From Herbiconiux oxytropis (GTDB lineage Bacteria; Actinomycetota; Actinomycetes; Actinomycetales; Microbacteriaceae): DNA of 64,000 nt. The notes beneath the pieces were generated by a model, which had not been told where the DNA came from, searched no databases, and saw only the letters and a list, made by a program, of their open reading frames with translations. Both the position numbers and the translations under genes were made by a program. Positions 33,165-42,557 of the stretch are shown in pieces. The DNA lies in the NCBI RefSeq assembly GCF_024979315.1, contig NZ_JANLCK010000008.1, forward strand, positions 62,001 to 126,000, in the 5' to 3' direction. How positions within the stretch are numbered: position 1 is the first letter of the stretch; each line of letters opens with the position of its first letter.

Positions 33165-34334
33165 ATGACGACGACGCATCCCTCCTCGACGCCTTTCTCG
33201 GCCGAGGACTTCCGAGCGAACTTCCCGCCCCTTGCGAACATGGTGCACCTGGCCAGCTGCAGCCAGGGTGCGCTCTCGAATCAGCTCTCCGCCTCGCTGA
33301 CCGCGGTCACCGACTCCATCACCGACTCCGCGGCCCCCTGGGGTCTCTGGATGGACGAGGTGGAATCCCTGCGCGTGCGCATCGCGGCCTTCATCAACGC
33401 TTCGCCTGACGAGATCGCCATCGTCCCCTCGGCCTCCGAGGCCGCGTACCAGATGGTCTCGAGCTTCGACTGGTCGAAGGGCGGCGCCATCCTCACCTCG
33501 AATCTGGAGTTCCCCTCAGTCGGCCACGTGCTGCGGGCCCAGCAGGCCAACGGGGCCGAGATCCGCTCGATCGACGACCGCATCGCCGCGCTCGAGGCCG
33601 ACGCGTGGGCGCCCCTCATCGACGAGGGAGTCAGGCTCGTGTCTGTGCCGCTCGTGAGCTACCACGACGGATCGCGTGCCGACGCGGCCGCCGTCACCGA
33701 GCTCGCGCACGCGGCGGGCGCCCGGGTGTTCGTCGATGCCTATCAGGGCGCGGGCGTCGTGCCCATCGACGTCAAGGCGCTCGACTGCGACTACCTCACG
33801 ACCGGATCCCTGAAGTACATGCTCGGTCTCGCCGGCGTCGCGTTCCTCTACGTGCGCGGTGGCATCACGAGCGATCGGATGCCAGAACTCACCGGCTGGT
33901 TCGGCCGGGTCGACCCCTTCGCCTTCGACCCCGCGCTCGTCGACTACCCCGAGACCGCACGCCGCTTCGAGAGCGGAACCCCGGCCGTCCCCGCGGTGTA
34001 CGCCGCCGGCGCCGGACTCACTCTGCTCGAGTCGATCGACCAGGAGGCCGGCTGGGCGCACGTCGTGCGGCTCAGCGACCTGCTGGCCGACGGGCTCACC
34101 GAGCTCGGCGTCGAGCTCAGCCGCCCGGCCTCGGCGGCGCGCCGCGGCCCCCAGGTGGCGCTCTACGACGACGACCCGGTGGCGCTCTCGGCCGCCATCC
34201 ACGAGCACCGCGTCATGTCGGCGCCCCGCAGCCGCCTGCTGCGGCTGTCGCTGCACTACTACAACACCGAAGCGGACGTGAAGGCCGCGCTCACCGCCAT
34301 CGCCGCCGCGCGCCATGGGAAGGACGCATCGTGA
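33165..34334 (+). CDS. Class V aminotransferase-fold PLP enzyme
   Basis: A 389-residue PLP enzyme of the cysteine desulfurase / isopenicillin-N-epimerase-like family. Visible are the substrate loop MVHLASCSQGALS, the PLP phosphate region SASEAAYQM, the cofactor Asp in VFVDAYQGAGVVP and the Schiff-base lysine in YLTTGSLKYMLGLAG (about residue 222). The reaction may be transamination, epimerisation or C-S/N cleavage; sequence alone does not decide. It is coupled to an NhaC-type transporter (GTGA overlap), and the adjacent XRE-cupin gene suggests metabolite control. Confidence 0.88.
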   Translation: MTTTHPSSTPFSAEDFRANFPPLANMVHLASCSQGALSNQLSASLTAVTDSITDSAAPWGLWMDEVESLRVRIAAFINASPDEIAIVPSASEAAYQMVSSFDWSKGGAILTSNLEFPSVGHVLRAQQANGAEIRSIDDRIAALEADAWAPLIDEGVRLVSVPLVSYHDGSRADAAAVTELAHAAGARVFVDAYQGAGVVPIDVKALDCDYLTTGSLKYMLGLAGVAFLYVRGGITSDRMPELTGWFGRVDPFAFDPALVDYPETARRFESGTPAVPAVYAAGAGLTLLESIDQEAGWAHVVRLSDLLADGLTELGVELSRPASAARRGPQVALYDDDPVALSAAIHEHRVMSAPRSRLLRLSLHYYNTEADVKAALTAIAAARHGKDAS

Positions 34335-35821
34335 CCGACAGCAAGGCCCCGGCCAGCGAGCAGGCGACGGCCCACGAGCCGCTGACCTTCCGCGTCGGCA
34401 TGCTCGGCGCACTCATCGCGCCCTTCGTCTTCCTCATCGGCGTGATCGCCTACTTCGTGGTCTTCGCCGTCTTCGACATGAACGCCCTCACCGCATCCGG
34501 GCTCGCCGGCCTCATCATCGCGGCGCTGTTCTCGCGCAAGTACAGCCGGTTCTGGGACGCGGTGATCTCGGGCGTCTCGTCGCGCCCCTCGGTCACGCTT
34601 CTGCTGATCCTGCTGACGGTGAGCCTCGTCTCGGCGCTCATCACGGCCACCGACGTCTCGGGCGGCTTCGTCTGGCTCGCGAGCACCCTCGGCGTGAGCG
34701 GTGGAGTCTTCATCGCCGTCATCTTCCTCATGGCCTGTGCCATCTCGATGTCGACCGGCACCTCGATCGGCACGCTCTTCACCGCGTTCCCGATCTTCTA
34801 CCCGGCCGGCGTGCTGCTCGGGGCCGATCCTCTGCTCCTGGCCGGAGCCATCCTCTCGGGAGCGCTCTTCGGCGACAGCCTCGCGCCGATCTCCGACTCC
34901 ACGATCGTCTCGGCCTCGACCCAGCGCTACCGGCGCAAGGTCGGCACGGCCGAGATCGGCGGCGTCGTGCGGTCGCGGGCGAAGTTCGCGCTGCCGGCCG
35001 CAGCCGTCAGCGCCATCCTGTTCCTCGTGATCGGTTCCGCGGTGTCGCCGGGCACCGACATGAGCGCCGCCGACATCGTCGACGCAACGGGGGCCGGCCC
35101 GCTGCCGCTGATCATGCTCGTGCCGATCGCGCTGCTGCTCTTCACGGCGTTCTGGAAGCGCGACATCTTCCTCGCCACGACCGTGGGACTCATCGCGGGC
35201 ACCGTGCTGGGCCTCGTGACCGGTCTGCTGGACTTCTCCGACATCATCTCGGCGAACGACGACGGCACCCCCGGCGGATTCCTCGTGGCGGGCGTCGGCG
35301 ACATCATCCCGCTGATCGGCCTCGGCATCGTGATCTTCGGCATGATCGGCGTGCTGCAGGAGGCCGGGGTGTTCGACGCGATCGTGAACGCCGCGAGCCG
35401 CTCGGCGTTCGCGAGGACGCCACGCGGAGCGGAGGTCGTGATCGGCCTCGGTGCACTCGCCACGGCGACCGTGTTCGCGGGCGTGAACGGGCCGTCGATG
35501 ATCATGTTCGGCCCCGTGGCCGACCGGATCGGCGCCGCGGCCGGGCTGCACCCCTACCGCCGGGCCAACGTGATGGAGGGCTTCACCCTCGGCCTCGGCT
35601 CGGTGGTGCCGATCGTGAGCTCGTTCCTGCTCATCGCGAGCCTGCTCACCCAGGGCCACGAGGGTGTTCCGGAGGTCGCGGCGCCCGCCATCTTCCTCGG
35701 CGCCTTCTACCCGCTCGCGCTCACCCTCGTGATCGCCATCTCGGTGCTGACCGGCTGGGGTCGCCGCTTCGAGGGCGAGGGCGGCGCCGAGAGTCGCACG
35801 CCGGTCCCGCCCGTCGACTGA
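34331..35821 (+). CDS. NhaC-family Na+/H+ antiporter-like transporter
   Basis: A 496-residue polytopic protein with about 11-12 helices. The family blocks AISMSTGTSIGTLFTAFPI, GAILSGALFGDSLAPISDSTIVSA and ATATVFAGVNGPSMIMFGPVAD are clear. NhaC-family members exchange Na+ or organic acids and amino acids across the membrane. Because it is coupled to a PLP enzyme gene, import of that enzyme's amino-acid-like substrate is a reasonable inference. GGAAGGA precedes the GTG. Confidence 0.9.
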   Translation: MTDSKAPASEQATAHEPLTFRVGMLGALIAPFVFLIGVIAYFVVFAVFDMNALTASGLAGLIIAALFSRKYSRFWDAVISGVSSRPSVTLLLILLTVSLVSALITATDVSGGFVWLASTLGVSGGVFIAVIFLMACAISMSTGTSIGTLFTAFPIFYPAGVLLGADPLLLAGAILSGALFGDSLAPISDSTIVSASTQRYRRKVGTAEIGGVVRSRAKFALPAAAVSAILFLVIGSAVSPGTDMSAADIVDATGAGPLPLIMLVPIALLLFTAFWKRDIFLATTVGLIAGTVLGLVTGLLDFSDIISANDDGTPGGFLVAGVGDIIPLIGLGIVIFGMIGVLQEAGVFDAIVNAASRSAFARTPRGAEVVIGLGALATATVFAGVNGPSMIMFGPVADRIGAAAGLHPYRRANVMEGFTLGLGSVVPIVSSFLLIASLLTQGHEGVPEVAAPAIFLGAFYPLALTLVIAISVLTGWGRRFEGEGGAESRTPVPPVD

Positions 35822-35920
35822 ACCCCGGCCCGATGGGGAGTTGTGCCCATTGAGGGCGGCGCGGTGCTGGGCGACGCTGGAGGGAGCCATAAGGCCCGGA
35901 CACGACCGAAGGGGAGATCG

Positions 35921-36448
35921 ATGCGCAGCGAATCGCAGACGGCGACACGGAGAACGAGTGCACACCGGCGGTGGGGCGGGGGGACGACAACCCTCCGACG
36001 CTCGATCGCGTCGGTCGCCTTCGCCGCGCCCGTCGCGCTGCTGCTGGCGGCCTGCGGTGTGCCTGCCGACCTCACGGTGGGCGAGAGCGCCGGCATCTCC
36101 GGTGGATCCCTGACGATCACCTCGATCGAGGAGCGGCCGGCCTCCGATCTCGTCGATATCGAACTCGACGAGCTCGAGGGCCAGACCCCGTACTTCGTGC
36201 ACTACGAGGTGGAGTTCGACGGAGCTGACGACTCCCTCGACAGGAGCCTGTGGAAGGGTTCCGCTTCGAGCGGCGAGGTGACTCCGCTGAACATCATCGA
36301 CATCGGCGGGAACTTCGACTGCAACCCGACCGGTGACGTGACCGAGGGGCAGGCGGAGGGCTGCCAGCTCCTGATGGTCGAGAGCGGGGCCACGCTGGAA
36401 TCCGTCGGCTACGGTGCGGCGGGCCGATGGACGGTGTCGGACTCCTAG
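35921..36448 (+). CDS. Lipoprotein of unknown function
   Basis: A 175-residue protein with a basic N-terminus, a hydrophobic segment and the lipobox LLLAACG (Cys about residue 46). The mature part is an acidic beta-rich region with two further cysteines (FDCNPTG; EGCQLLM) that could form a disulphide. GGGGAG lies 5 nt before the ATG. I do not recognise a named family; it resembles small actinobacterial exported proteins with DUF4352-like folds, but this is uncertain. Confidence 0.75.
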   Translation: MRSESQTATRRTSAHRRWGGGTTTLRRSIASVAFAAPVALLLAACGVPADLTVGESAGISGGSLTITSIEERPASDLVDIELDELEGQTPYFVHYEVEFDGADDSLDRSLWKGSASSGEVTPLNIIDIGGNFDCNPTGDVTEGQAEGCQLLMVESGATLESVGYGAAGRWTVSDS

Positions 36449-36455
36449 AAGACAG

Positions 36456-36487
36456 GCGGCCGGCCCCGCGATCGCCGAGCCGGCCGC
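36456..36487. terminator. Hairpin between convergent genes
   Basis: GCGGCCGGC (36456-36464) pairs perfectly with GCCGGCCGC (36479-36487) around a 14-nt loop. It separates the lipoprotein gene and the second monooxygenase gene, which run toward each other. Confidence 0.6.
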
Positions 36488-36492
36488 AGGGG

Positions 36493-37722
36493 CTACATCG
36501 TGAGCGGCTGGCCGAGCAGCACGCGGCCGAGCGAGGCGAGCAGCACGTCGTGCTGGGCGCCGATGTGGGTGCGGTACATCGCCGCGTCCGTGTAGTACTT
36601 GCCGAGCTTGGTGCCCGCGAGGCCGGCCGAGGTGGTGCCGGCGGTCGAGAACGCCACGTCGATGGCCTCCTGCGAGAGCCGGGCCGCCTGCACGATCTGG
36701 CCACGGATGCGCACGTCGTCGCGCGTGGTGAACTCCGGCCCGCCGTCGACCCAGGCCTGGTTGCGCTCGGCGAACTCGCGCACGGCGGCCAGCAGCAGGG
36801 CCTCGGAGGCTTCGGCGAGCGACACGACCTTGCCGTACCAGAGCTGGTACTCGGGCGACTCGCTGCGCGGGATGCGCGGCGGGAAGCTCGATCCGCGGTC
36901 CATCAGCCGTTCGTACTCGTCCATGCAGGCGAGCGCGCAGCCCACCATGGTCTGGGTGAGCCCGGCGATGAAGATCGACGAGGTGCGCCCGAGGTAGAGC
37001 GGGTTCTCGTGCAGCTGGTAGCCAGGGGTCCCGTCGGCGCCCCACTCGATGTCCTTGAAGTTGAACGGCACCGCGTTGTAGGAGGCCACGAACGCGTCGT
37101 CGATCTCGATCGAGTTCGACGACGAGGCGTGCAGGCCGATGGTGCGGCCCTCGCCCCAGTCGTCGATGATCGTGAAGTCCTCGCGGGGCAGGATGAACAT
37201 GAACGGCTTCTTCGAGCCGTCGGGCTGCTCCACGAACGCGACCGGCATGAAGTGGGTGCTGAAGGTGCAGCCCGAGTTGTAGTCCCAGCGGCCGGAGAGC
37301 CGGTAGCCGCCCTCGACGAGGGTGACCGTGGCCTTCTGCGGGAACGCGCGCGAGGCCGAGATGAAGGGCTCGGCGGCGAACGCCTCCTCCTGGGCGCGCT
37401 CGGGGAAGTGCGAGGCGAACTGGTAGGCGTGGCTCGAGCCGAGCTCCCACGACCAGCCCACGCCGGGGTCGCCGCGCGAGATCTCGACGGCGACCTTGAA
37501 GTAGGTCTCGAGGCCGAGCTCGAGCCCGCCGTACTTCTTGGGGCGCAGGATGTCGTAGAGCCGGCCGGCCACGAAGGCGTCGTGGATCTCCTGGGAGTAG
37601 GTGCCGAGCTTCGCGTGCTCGGGCTGGAGCTCACGGAGGCGGTCGCGCAGCCCCCTGGCGTAGGCGACGAGGTCGTCGGCCGTGGGGGAGTCCGTGACCG
37701 GGGTGTCTTGCAGTAGCGACAT
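36493..37722 (-). CDS. Second flavin-dependent monooxygenase, acyl-CoA dehydrogenase fold
   Basis: A 409-residue paralog of the protein at 30226. Matching blocks are YDILRPKKYGGLELGLETYFKV (in parts), NSGCTFSTHFMP, DDWGEGRTIGLHASSSNSIEI and a C-terminal GTTSAGLAGTKLGKYYTDAAMYRTH. It should also need FMNH2 or FADH2 from a separate reductase. GGAG lies about 10 nt before the ATG. It diverges from a MarR gene with a 19-bp dyad between, so it is probably the direct MarR target. The substrate is unknown, likely a ring compound. Confidence 0.82.
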   Translation of the reverse strand: MSLLQDTPVTDSPTADDLVAYARGLRDRLRELQPEHAKLGTYSQEIHDAFVAGRLYDILRPKKYGGLELGLETYFKVAVEISRGDPGVGWSWELGSSHAYQFASHFPERAQEEAFAAEPFISASRAFPQKATVTLVEGGYRLSGRWDYNSGCTFSTHFMPVAFVEQPDGSKKPFMFILPREDFTIIDDWGEGRTIGLHASSSNSIEIDDAFVASYNAVPFNFKDIEWGADGTPGYQLHENPLYLGRTSSIFIAGLTQTMVGCALACMDEYERLMDRGSSFPPRIPRSESPEYQLWYGKVVSLAEASEALLLAAVREFAERNQAWVDGGPEFTTRDDVRIRGQIVQAARLSQEAIDVAFSTAGTTSAGLAGTKLGKYYTDAAMYRTHIGAQHDVLLASLGRVLLGQPLTM

Positions 37723-37779
37723 GCGTGCGTCTCCGATTCGCGTCATTGCGGTTCCGGCGCGCGGCCGAGACTCGGTATT

Positions 37780-37798
37780 TATAGTGGTTATAACTATA
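37780..37798. promoter_or_regulatory. MarR operator dyad
   Basis: TATAGT and ACTATA, perfect 6-bp arms with a 7-bp centre (19 bp in total), lie between the divergent monooxygenase and MarR genes. This is the usual size and placement for a MarR-family operator. Confidence 0.75.
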
Positions 37799-37841
37799 TG
37801 GATGTCCGGCTCGTCCTGCAAGCACCTCTTCGGCCGCGCGT

Positions 37842-37847
37842 TACACT
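37842..37847 (+). promoter_or_regulatory. -10 box of the MarR gene
   Basis: TACACT ends 6 nt before the ATG at 37854, consistent with leaderless transcription. Confidence 0.5.
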
Positions 37848-37853
37848 GCTTCG

Positions 37854-38333
37854 ATGACCGGCACCCCGCCCCGTTCCGAGCTCCTCGGCGAGATCGGCCA
37901 GTCCGTGATCGACTCCTTCCGCTACCTCCAGCGCGAGGTCACCGTGCCGCACGCGGGCCTCATCCACATCACTCGCTCCGAGGCCGACATCATGCGCATC
38001 CTGATGGAGGAGCCGGGCACGACCGTGACCGAGATCGCGCGCGCCTTCGGACAGCACAAGAGCAACACGAGCGCCAGGATCGCGGCCCTCGTGGAGAAGG
38101 GCCTGGCCGAGAAGCGCTCGGCGGCGGGCGACGGCCGGGAGGTGCGGGTCTACCCCACGGTCACGGCCCGCACGAACCTCGAGGGCTACCGTCAGGTCTG
38201 GGCCGAGCACCTCGAGCCGCTCTCCACGGCCTCCGACGAGCGGCTCGCCATCGCGGCCGAGGTGCTCGGTGAGATCGCGGAGGCACTCGCCCGGGGAACC
38301 ACAGCTAGCTCGTCGGAAAACCCACGCCCGTGA
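37854..38333 (+). CDS. MarR-family transcriptional regulator
   Basis: A 159-residue winged-helix protein. The DNA-binding core is [49 protein letters not shown] (given in pieces: [27 protein letters not shown]), followed by the wing [11 protein letters not shown] and a C-terminal dimerisation helix. Members usually bind phenolic ligands and derepress a divergent gene, which here is a flavin-dependent monooxygenase. Its 3' end overlaps the convergent SDR gene by 29 bp. Confidence 0.9.
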   Translation: MTGTPPRSELLGEIGQSVIDSFRYLQREVTVPHAGLIHITRSEADIMRILMEEPGTTVTEIARAFGQHKSNTSARIAALVEKGLAEKRSAAGDGREVRVYPTVTARTNLEGYRQVWAEHLEPLSTASDERLAIAAEVLGEIAEALARGTTASSSENPRP

Positions 38334-39249
38334 GCTCCTCCGACACCTCCCAGACCCGTCGGGCCTGGTCGAGCCCCGTCAGCCGCGAGTAGAGCGGCTG
38401 CTCCGCCGGGGCGCCGCCGAGGTGCCCCGGCCCCTTCGGGCCGTAGAGCCGGCCGCCCACGGCGTCGGGCGAGGCGGCCGCGTAGAGCGCCGGCAGTGCC
38501 GCCGACTCGGGGGTGCCGAGCAGGATGCCCCGGGCCGACAGCCACCGGATCACCCGGACGCTCCGGGTGTCGACGCTCCGCCCGAGCTCGGGCCGCGCCG
38601 CGAGCAGGCTCGTGGGGGCGACGCCCGGGTGCGAGAGGTTGCTCGAGATGCCCCAGCCGAGCTCGGAGCTCCGGCGCTCGAGCTCGAGCCCGAAGAGCCC
38701 GAAGGCGATCTTCGACTGGCTGTAGGCGCGCCCACCGTGGTACGAGCGCTCCCAGGCGAGATCGTCCCAGTTGATGCCGTAGCTGTTCGCCGCGATGCTG
38801 ATCTGCGAGGTCACGCGCGCCTTCCCGGCCTTCAGCAGCGGCAGCAGGTGCGCCACGAGGGCGACGTGGCCGAGGTGGTTGGTGCCGAACTGCGACTCGA
38901 AGCCGTCGGCGGTCCGCTGCAGCGAGGGGGGTGTCATGACCCCGGCGTTGTTCACGAGCAGGTGGATCGGCGCGCCCTCGTCGAGCAGCACCCTGCCGAG
39001 GGCCGCGACCGACGCGAGTGACGACAGGTCGAGCGTGCGGAGCGACACCGTCGCATCCGGCGCCTGCTCACGGATGATCGCCAGGGCCGCCTCGCCCTTC
39101 TTCGGGCTGCGCACCGGCAGCACGAGCTCGGCGCCGGCGGCGGCGAGGCGCGCGGCGATCCGCAGGCCGATGCCGTCGCTGCCGCCCGTGAGCACCGCGC
39201 GGCGGCCGGTGAGGTCGGGGAGGGTGAGATCGGTCGTGGTGTGAGGCAT
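38305..39249 (-). CDS. SDR oxidoreductase (retinol dehydrogenase/WWOX-like)
   Basis: A 314-residue classical-type short-chain dehydrogenase. Cofactor motif [25 protein letters not shown], and the active-site [15 protein letters not shown] are intact. The extended C-terminus is typical of the retinol-dehydrogenase-like group. AGGAG lies 6 nt before the ATG. It is convergent and overlapping with the MarR gene, and diverges from a MmyB-like regulator, which is its likely controller. Confidence 0.9.
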   Translation of the reverse strand: MPHTTTDLTLPDLTGRRAVLTGGSDGIGLRIAARLAAAGAELVLPVRSPKKGEAALAIIREQAPDATVSLRTLDLSSLASVAALGRVLLDEGAPIHLLVNNAGVMTPPSLQRTADGFESQFGTNHLGHVALVAHLLPLLKAGKARVTSQISIAANSYGINWDDLAWERSYHGGRAYSQSKIAFGLFGLELERRSSELGWGISSNLSHPGVAPTSLLAARPELGRSVDTRSVRVIRWLSARGILLGTPESAALPALYAAASPDAVGGRLYGPKGPGHLGGAPAEQPLYSRLTGLDQARRVWEVSEELTGVGFPTS

Positions 39250-39380
39250 GTGCGGCTCCTGTGGTCTTGTGTCCCCCGAGCCTCCGGCATCCGCCGATCC
39301 GCATCCAGGACTCGTCAGGTCACTGCTGCGGATGCCACGGCTCCGGTAGAAAGGGAGTCGACGAGGAGGGCGGTGCGACC

Positions 39381-40220
39381 GTGATCGATCGCGAGGGCAT
39401 GGCCGGGTTCCTGCTGCGGCGGAGACAGGCGCTGCAGCCGGAGGACGTGGGACTGCCGCGCGGGCCGAGGCGCCGCACGAGCGGGCTGCGTCGGGAGGAG
39501 GTGGCGGCGCTCTGCCACATGTCGCCCGACTACTACGCCCGGATCGAGCGGGGCACGGGCCCGCAGCCCTCGGAGCAGATGATCGCGTCGATCGCTCAGG
39601 GGCTGCATCTCACGGTCGACGAGCGCGACCACCTCTTCGAGCTGGCGGGCCATCGCCCTCCGGTGCGTGGGGTCTCGGCCGACCACATCAGTCCGGGCCT
39701 GCTGCGCGTGCTCGACCGCCTGCAGGACACCCCGGCCGAGATCGTCACGGAGCTGGGGGAGACGCTGCGGCAGACCCCACTCGGCGTCGCGCTCACGGGA
39801 GACATGGCCGCCCTGCCCGGCCCGATGCGCAGCATCGGCTACCGCTGGTTCGCCGATCCCGCCAGCCGCTCGCTGTACCGAGCCGACGAGCACGAGTACC
39901 TCTCCCGGCTGTGGGTCTCGGGGATCCGCGAGGTGCTGGGCCGCCGGGGCCGACCGTCCCGCGCGGCGACGCTCTGCGACGACCTGCTCGAGCGCAGCGC
40001 GGAGTTCCGGGCGCTGTGGGACGAGCACGAGGTCGGCCTCCGCCCGCACGAGACCAAGCACTTCGTGCATCCCGAGCTGGGCGCCCTCGAGCTCACCTGC
40101 CAGAGCCTGCTCGACCCGGTGCAGTCGCACTCGCTGCTCGTCTACACCGCCACTCCCGGCACCGAGTCGCACGAGAAGCTGCAGCTGCTCTCGGTGCTCG
40201 GCTCACAGCCCCTGGCCTGA
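39381..40220 (+). CDS. XRE-family regulator, MmyB-like
   Basis: A 279-residue protein with an N-terminal helix-turn-helix ([47 protein letters not shown]) and a MmyB-type ligand domain (residues about 100-275). Such regulators commonly sit divergent to a single SDR or oxidoreductase, exactly as here. GTG 39381 follows GGAGGG by 10 nt; an ATG 18 nt further in (39399) is the alternative. The ligand is thought to be fatty-acid-like in solved relatives. Confidence 0.9.
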   Translation: MIDREGMAGFLLRRRQALQPEDVGLPRGPRRRTSGLRREEVAALCHMSPDYYARIERGTGPQPSEQMIASIAQGLHLTVDERDHLFELAGHRPPVRGVSADHISPGLLRVLDRLQDTPAEIVTELGETLRQTPLGVALTGDMAALPGPMRSIGYRWFADPASRSLYRADEHEYLSRLWVSGIREVLGRRGRPSRAATLCDDLLERSAEFRALWDEHEVGLRPHETKHFVHPELGALELTCQSLLDPVQSHSLLVYTATPGTESHEKLQLLSVLGSQPLA

Positions 40221-40265
40221 CTCCGTCACCTGGTCGGCTGGCAAGCCGGTCTGCGGCCGACGGCG

Positions 40266-41453
40266 TCAGACGCTGCGGAACTCGGGCTCGCGCAGGTTCT
40301 GCACGCCCAGGAAGAAGGCGCGGGAGGCGACGGGGTCGCCCTCCACCCGCTGGTACAGCTCGAAGGCCTCGTCGATGTCGGCCTTCACGCCGTCGTAGAC
40401 GAGATGCTTGAACCGGCTCGCGGTGGGGGAGGCCTTCTCCAGGAACGCCGTGCGCCGGCGTTCGGCGTAGTCGTCGAGGGCTTCCTCACCGGCCTCGCCC
40501 GCGAGCACGGCGCCGAGGCGGTCGACGAGCAGCTCCACGTCGAAGACCCCGGTCGTGAGCCCCATCGCCCCCGTGGGATTGGTGAGGTGCGCGGCATCGC
40601 CCGCGAGCAGCACGCGGCCCACTCGGTACGACTCGGCCGAGCGCTGGTGCATGTGGTACGGCGAGTACTGCACGAGCTCGTACTGCTTGTCGCCCGGCAG
40701 GAACGCCTGCATGAACGCGTCGATCCGCTCGGGGATGCTCTCCTCCGGCAGCTCCTCGCTCTCAGCGAAGGTCACCCGCCAGAGGCCGTCGCGGTCGAGC
40801 AGGGCCACGATGCAGCCGAGCTCGGCATCCATCACCATGTTCGCCCGGTGGTAGCCGTGCGCCTCGAAGTCGAAGCGGATGTTCGTGGCCACGAACCGGT
40901 CGTCCCAGGTCATGCCCGGGAAGCCGAGGCCGAGGAGCTTCCGCACCGTGCTGCGCCCGCCGTCGGCACCGATGAGCCAGTCGCCCGTGATCGTGCGACC
41001 GGAGTCGAGGGTGACGGTGACCGAGTCGTCGTGCTGCTCGATCGCGGCGAGGCCGTCGCCCCAGAGCACGGTCGCGTTCGGCAGCTCGTCGAGGTGCTCC
41101 ACGCAGATGCGGCCGAGCGCACCCTGCCCGAGGTTCAGGTTGTAGGGGAAGGGCACGACGCCCTCCATCACGGAGTTGCCGATGAACACCGACTCGTCGG
41201 TGGAGGGCCGGCGGAAGGAGTTGCCCTTCACGATCACACCCTCCGCCTCGGCGTCGGCGCGCACCCCGAACTTCTCGAGCACCTCGAGCACGCACCAGTG
41301 GTAGACGGCGGCGCGCGGCGAGTCGTTCAGCGCCGTCTCGCGCTCGAGGACCGTGACCGTGACGCCCTGGCGGGCCAGTGCGAGTGCCGCGAGGAGCCCC
41401 ACGGGCCCTGCTCCGGCGACGATGACGTGGGCGGCTCCGCTCGTGCTGTCCAT
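40266..41453 (-). CDS. Class A FAD-dependent monooxygenase
   Basis: A 395-residue PHBH-type flavoprotein hydroxylase. The dinucleotide motif VIVAGAGPVGLLAALALARQG is at the N-terminus, DG motif IGADGGRSTVRKLLGL near residue 165, and the GD motif GRVLLAGDAAHLTNPTGAMGLTTG near 285. It uses NAD(P)H directly to hydroxylate phenolic or aromatic rings. It is the last gene of the SsuABC-ADH-monooxygenase unit, 13 bp after the dehydrogenase. AAGGAA lies 5 nt before the ATG. Confidence 0.9.
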   Translation of the reverse strand: MDSTSGAAHVIVAGAGPVGLLAALALARQGVTVTVLERETALNDSPRAAVYHWCVLEVLEKFGVRADAEAEGVIVKGNSFRRPSTDESVFIGNSVMEGVVPFPYNLNLGQGALGRICVEHLDELPNATVLWGDGLAAIEQHDDSVTVTLDSGRTITGDWLIGADGGRSTVRKLLGLGFPGMTWDDRFVATNIRFDFEAHGYHRANMVMDAELGCIVALLDRDGLWRVTFAESEELPEESIPERIDAFMQAFLPGDKQYELVQYSPYHMHQRSAESYRVGRVLLAGDAAHLTNPTGAMGLTTGVFDVELLVDRLGAVLAGEAGEEALDDYAERRRTAFLEKASPTASRFKHLVYDGVKADIDEAFELYQRVEGDPVASRAFFLGVQNLREPEFRSV

Positions 41454-41466
41454 CGGGTTCCTTCCG

Positions 41467-42552
41467 TCAGGGCGTGAGCACGCCGGTGATGTCGTCGAGG
41501 GCGAGCGAGCGACGCACGACGGTGTCGATCTCGTCGAGCGCGTAGGTGCGCGTGACGAACGGGCTCGGATCGAGCTCGCCCGACTCGAGCAGCGAGATGA
41601 AGCGCGGCATGTCGGTGCGCGGGCTGATCTGCCCGTTCTGGCAGCCGAGGATGCGCTTGCCGTGCACCGTGAGCTGCAGCTGGGGCAGGTCGACCTCGGT
41701 GGCCGAGTGGGCCACACCGGCGAGCACGACCGTGCCGGCCCGCCTGGCCATCATGACGGCCTGGCGGGTGGCGATCGCGGGCCCCGCCGCCTCGATCACG
41801 ACGTCGGCGCCCCGGCCCTCGGTGAGCTGCTGCACGGCGGCCACCGGATCGCTGCTGCCGGAGTCGACGGTGTCGGTCGCCCCCATCGAGACGGCGAGCT
41901 CCCGACGGCCGGGGTGGCCGTCGATCCCGATGATGCGCCCGGCGCCCGCGAGCCGGGCGGCCTGCACGGCCCAGAGCCCGAGATGACCGAGGCCCACCAC
42001 GGCGACGGACTGACCGGGCTGCACCTCACCGATCGTGAAGACGGCGCCGAGCGCGGTCGAGACCCCGCAGCCGAGCAGGCACGCGACCTCGTCCGGCAGC
42101 GAGTCGGGGAGCCTGTGCACCTGGATGGCCTGCACGAGCATCCGCTCGGAGTAGGCACCCACGCGCCCGGCCGCCCGCACGTCGCGGCCGTCGGGGAGAG
42201 TGGCCACGACGGGATCCGAGCCGTCCATCAGCACCGAGCACTGGTCGGGGCGGCCGATCCCGCAGTAGAAGCACTCGCCGCACTCCGGGGTGCCGGCCAC
42301 CACCACGCGGTCTCCCGGTGCGAAGCCCCTGACCGCGCTGCCGACGTGCTCGACCACGCCCACCGCGGTGTGTCCGAGCACGACCGGCGGCTGCTTGCGC
42401 CGCATCGCTCGCCAGCCCATCCAGTCGGTGGAGCAGAAGGGCGCGGCCGTCGTGCGCACGACGAGCTGGCCGGGGGCCGGCTCGGCGAGCTGCATGGGGC
42501 CGACGTAGAAATCGCTCTCGAACTGCGTGAGAACGGCGGCGCGGGTCTGCAC
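41467..42552 (-). CDS. Zinc-dependent alcohol dehydrogenase
   Basis: A 361-residue MDR enzyme. Catalytic zinc ligands are likely the Cys in PFCSTDW and His in VLGHTAVG. The structural zinc cysteines are CGECFYCGIGRPDQC. The Rossmann motif is VVGLGHLGLWAVQAA (about residue 180). It is clearly paralogous to the dehydrogenase at 56907, sharing FCSTD and GTPECGxCxYCGIG. The GTG start lies 5 nt beyond the ATPase stop, so it belongs to the transporter operon and probably oxidises an imported alcohol or its metabolite. Confidence 0.9.
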   Translation of the reverse strand: MQTRAAVLTQFESDFYVGPMQLAEPAPGQLVVRTTAAPFCSTDWMGWRAMRRKQPPVVLGHTAVGVVEHVGSAVRGFAPGDRVVVAGTPECGECFYCGIGRPDQCSVLMDGSDPVVATLPDGRDVRAAGRVGAYSERMLVQAIQVHRLPDSLPDEVACLLGCGVSTALGAVFTIGEVQPGQSVAVVGLGHLGLWAVQAARLAGAGRIIGIDGHPGRRELAVSMGATDTVDSGSSDPVAAVQQLTEGRGADVVIEAAGPAIATRQAVMMARRAGTVVLAGVAHSATEVDLPQLQLTVHGKRILGCQNGQISPRTDMPRFISLLESGELDPSPFVTRTYALDEIDTVVRRSLALDDITGVLTP

Positions 42553-42557
42553 GGCGG

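Noticed and set aside
34259-37450. A 1063-codon minus-strand open frame
   Set aside because: It covers the antisense of the NhaC and lipoprotein genes and the wrong frame of the second monooxygenase; composition is typical of a GC shadow.
40235-40248. CGGCT-GGCA-AGCCG hairpin between the MmyB-like gene and the class A monooxygenase
   Set aside because: The 5-bp stem is too short in such GC-rich DNA to call a terminator with confidence.
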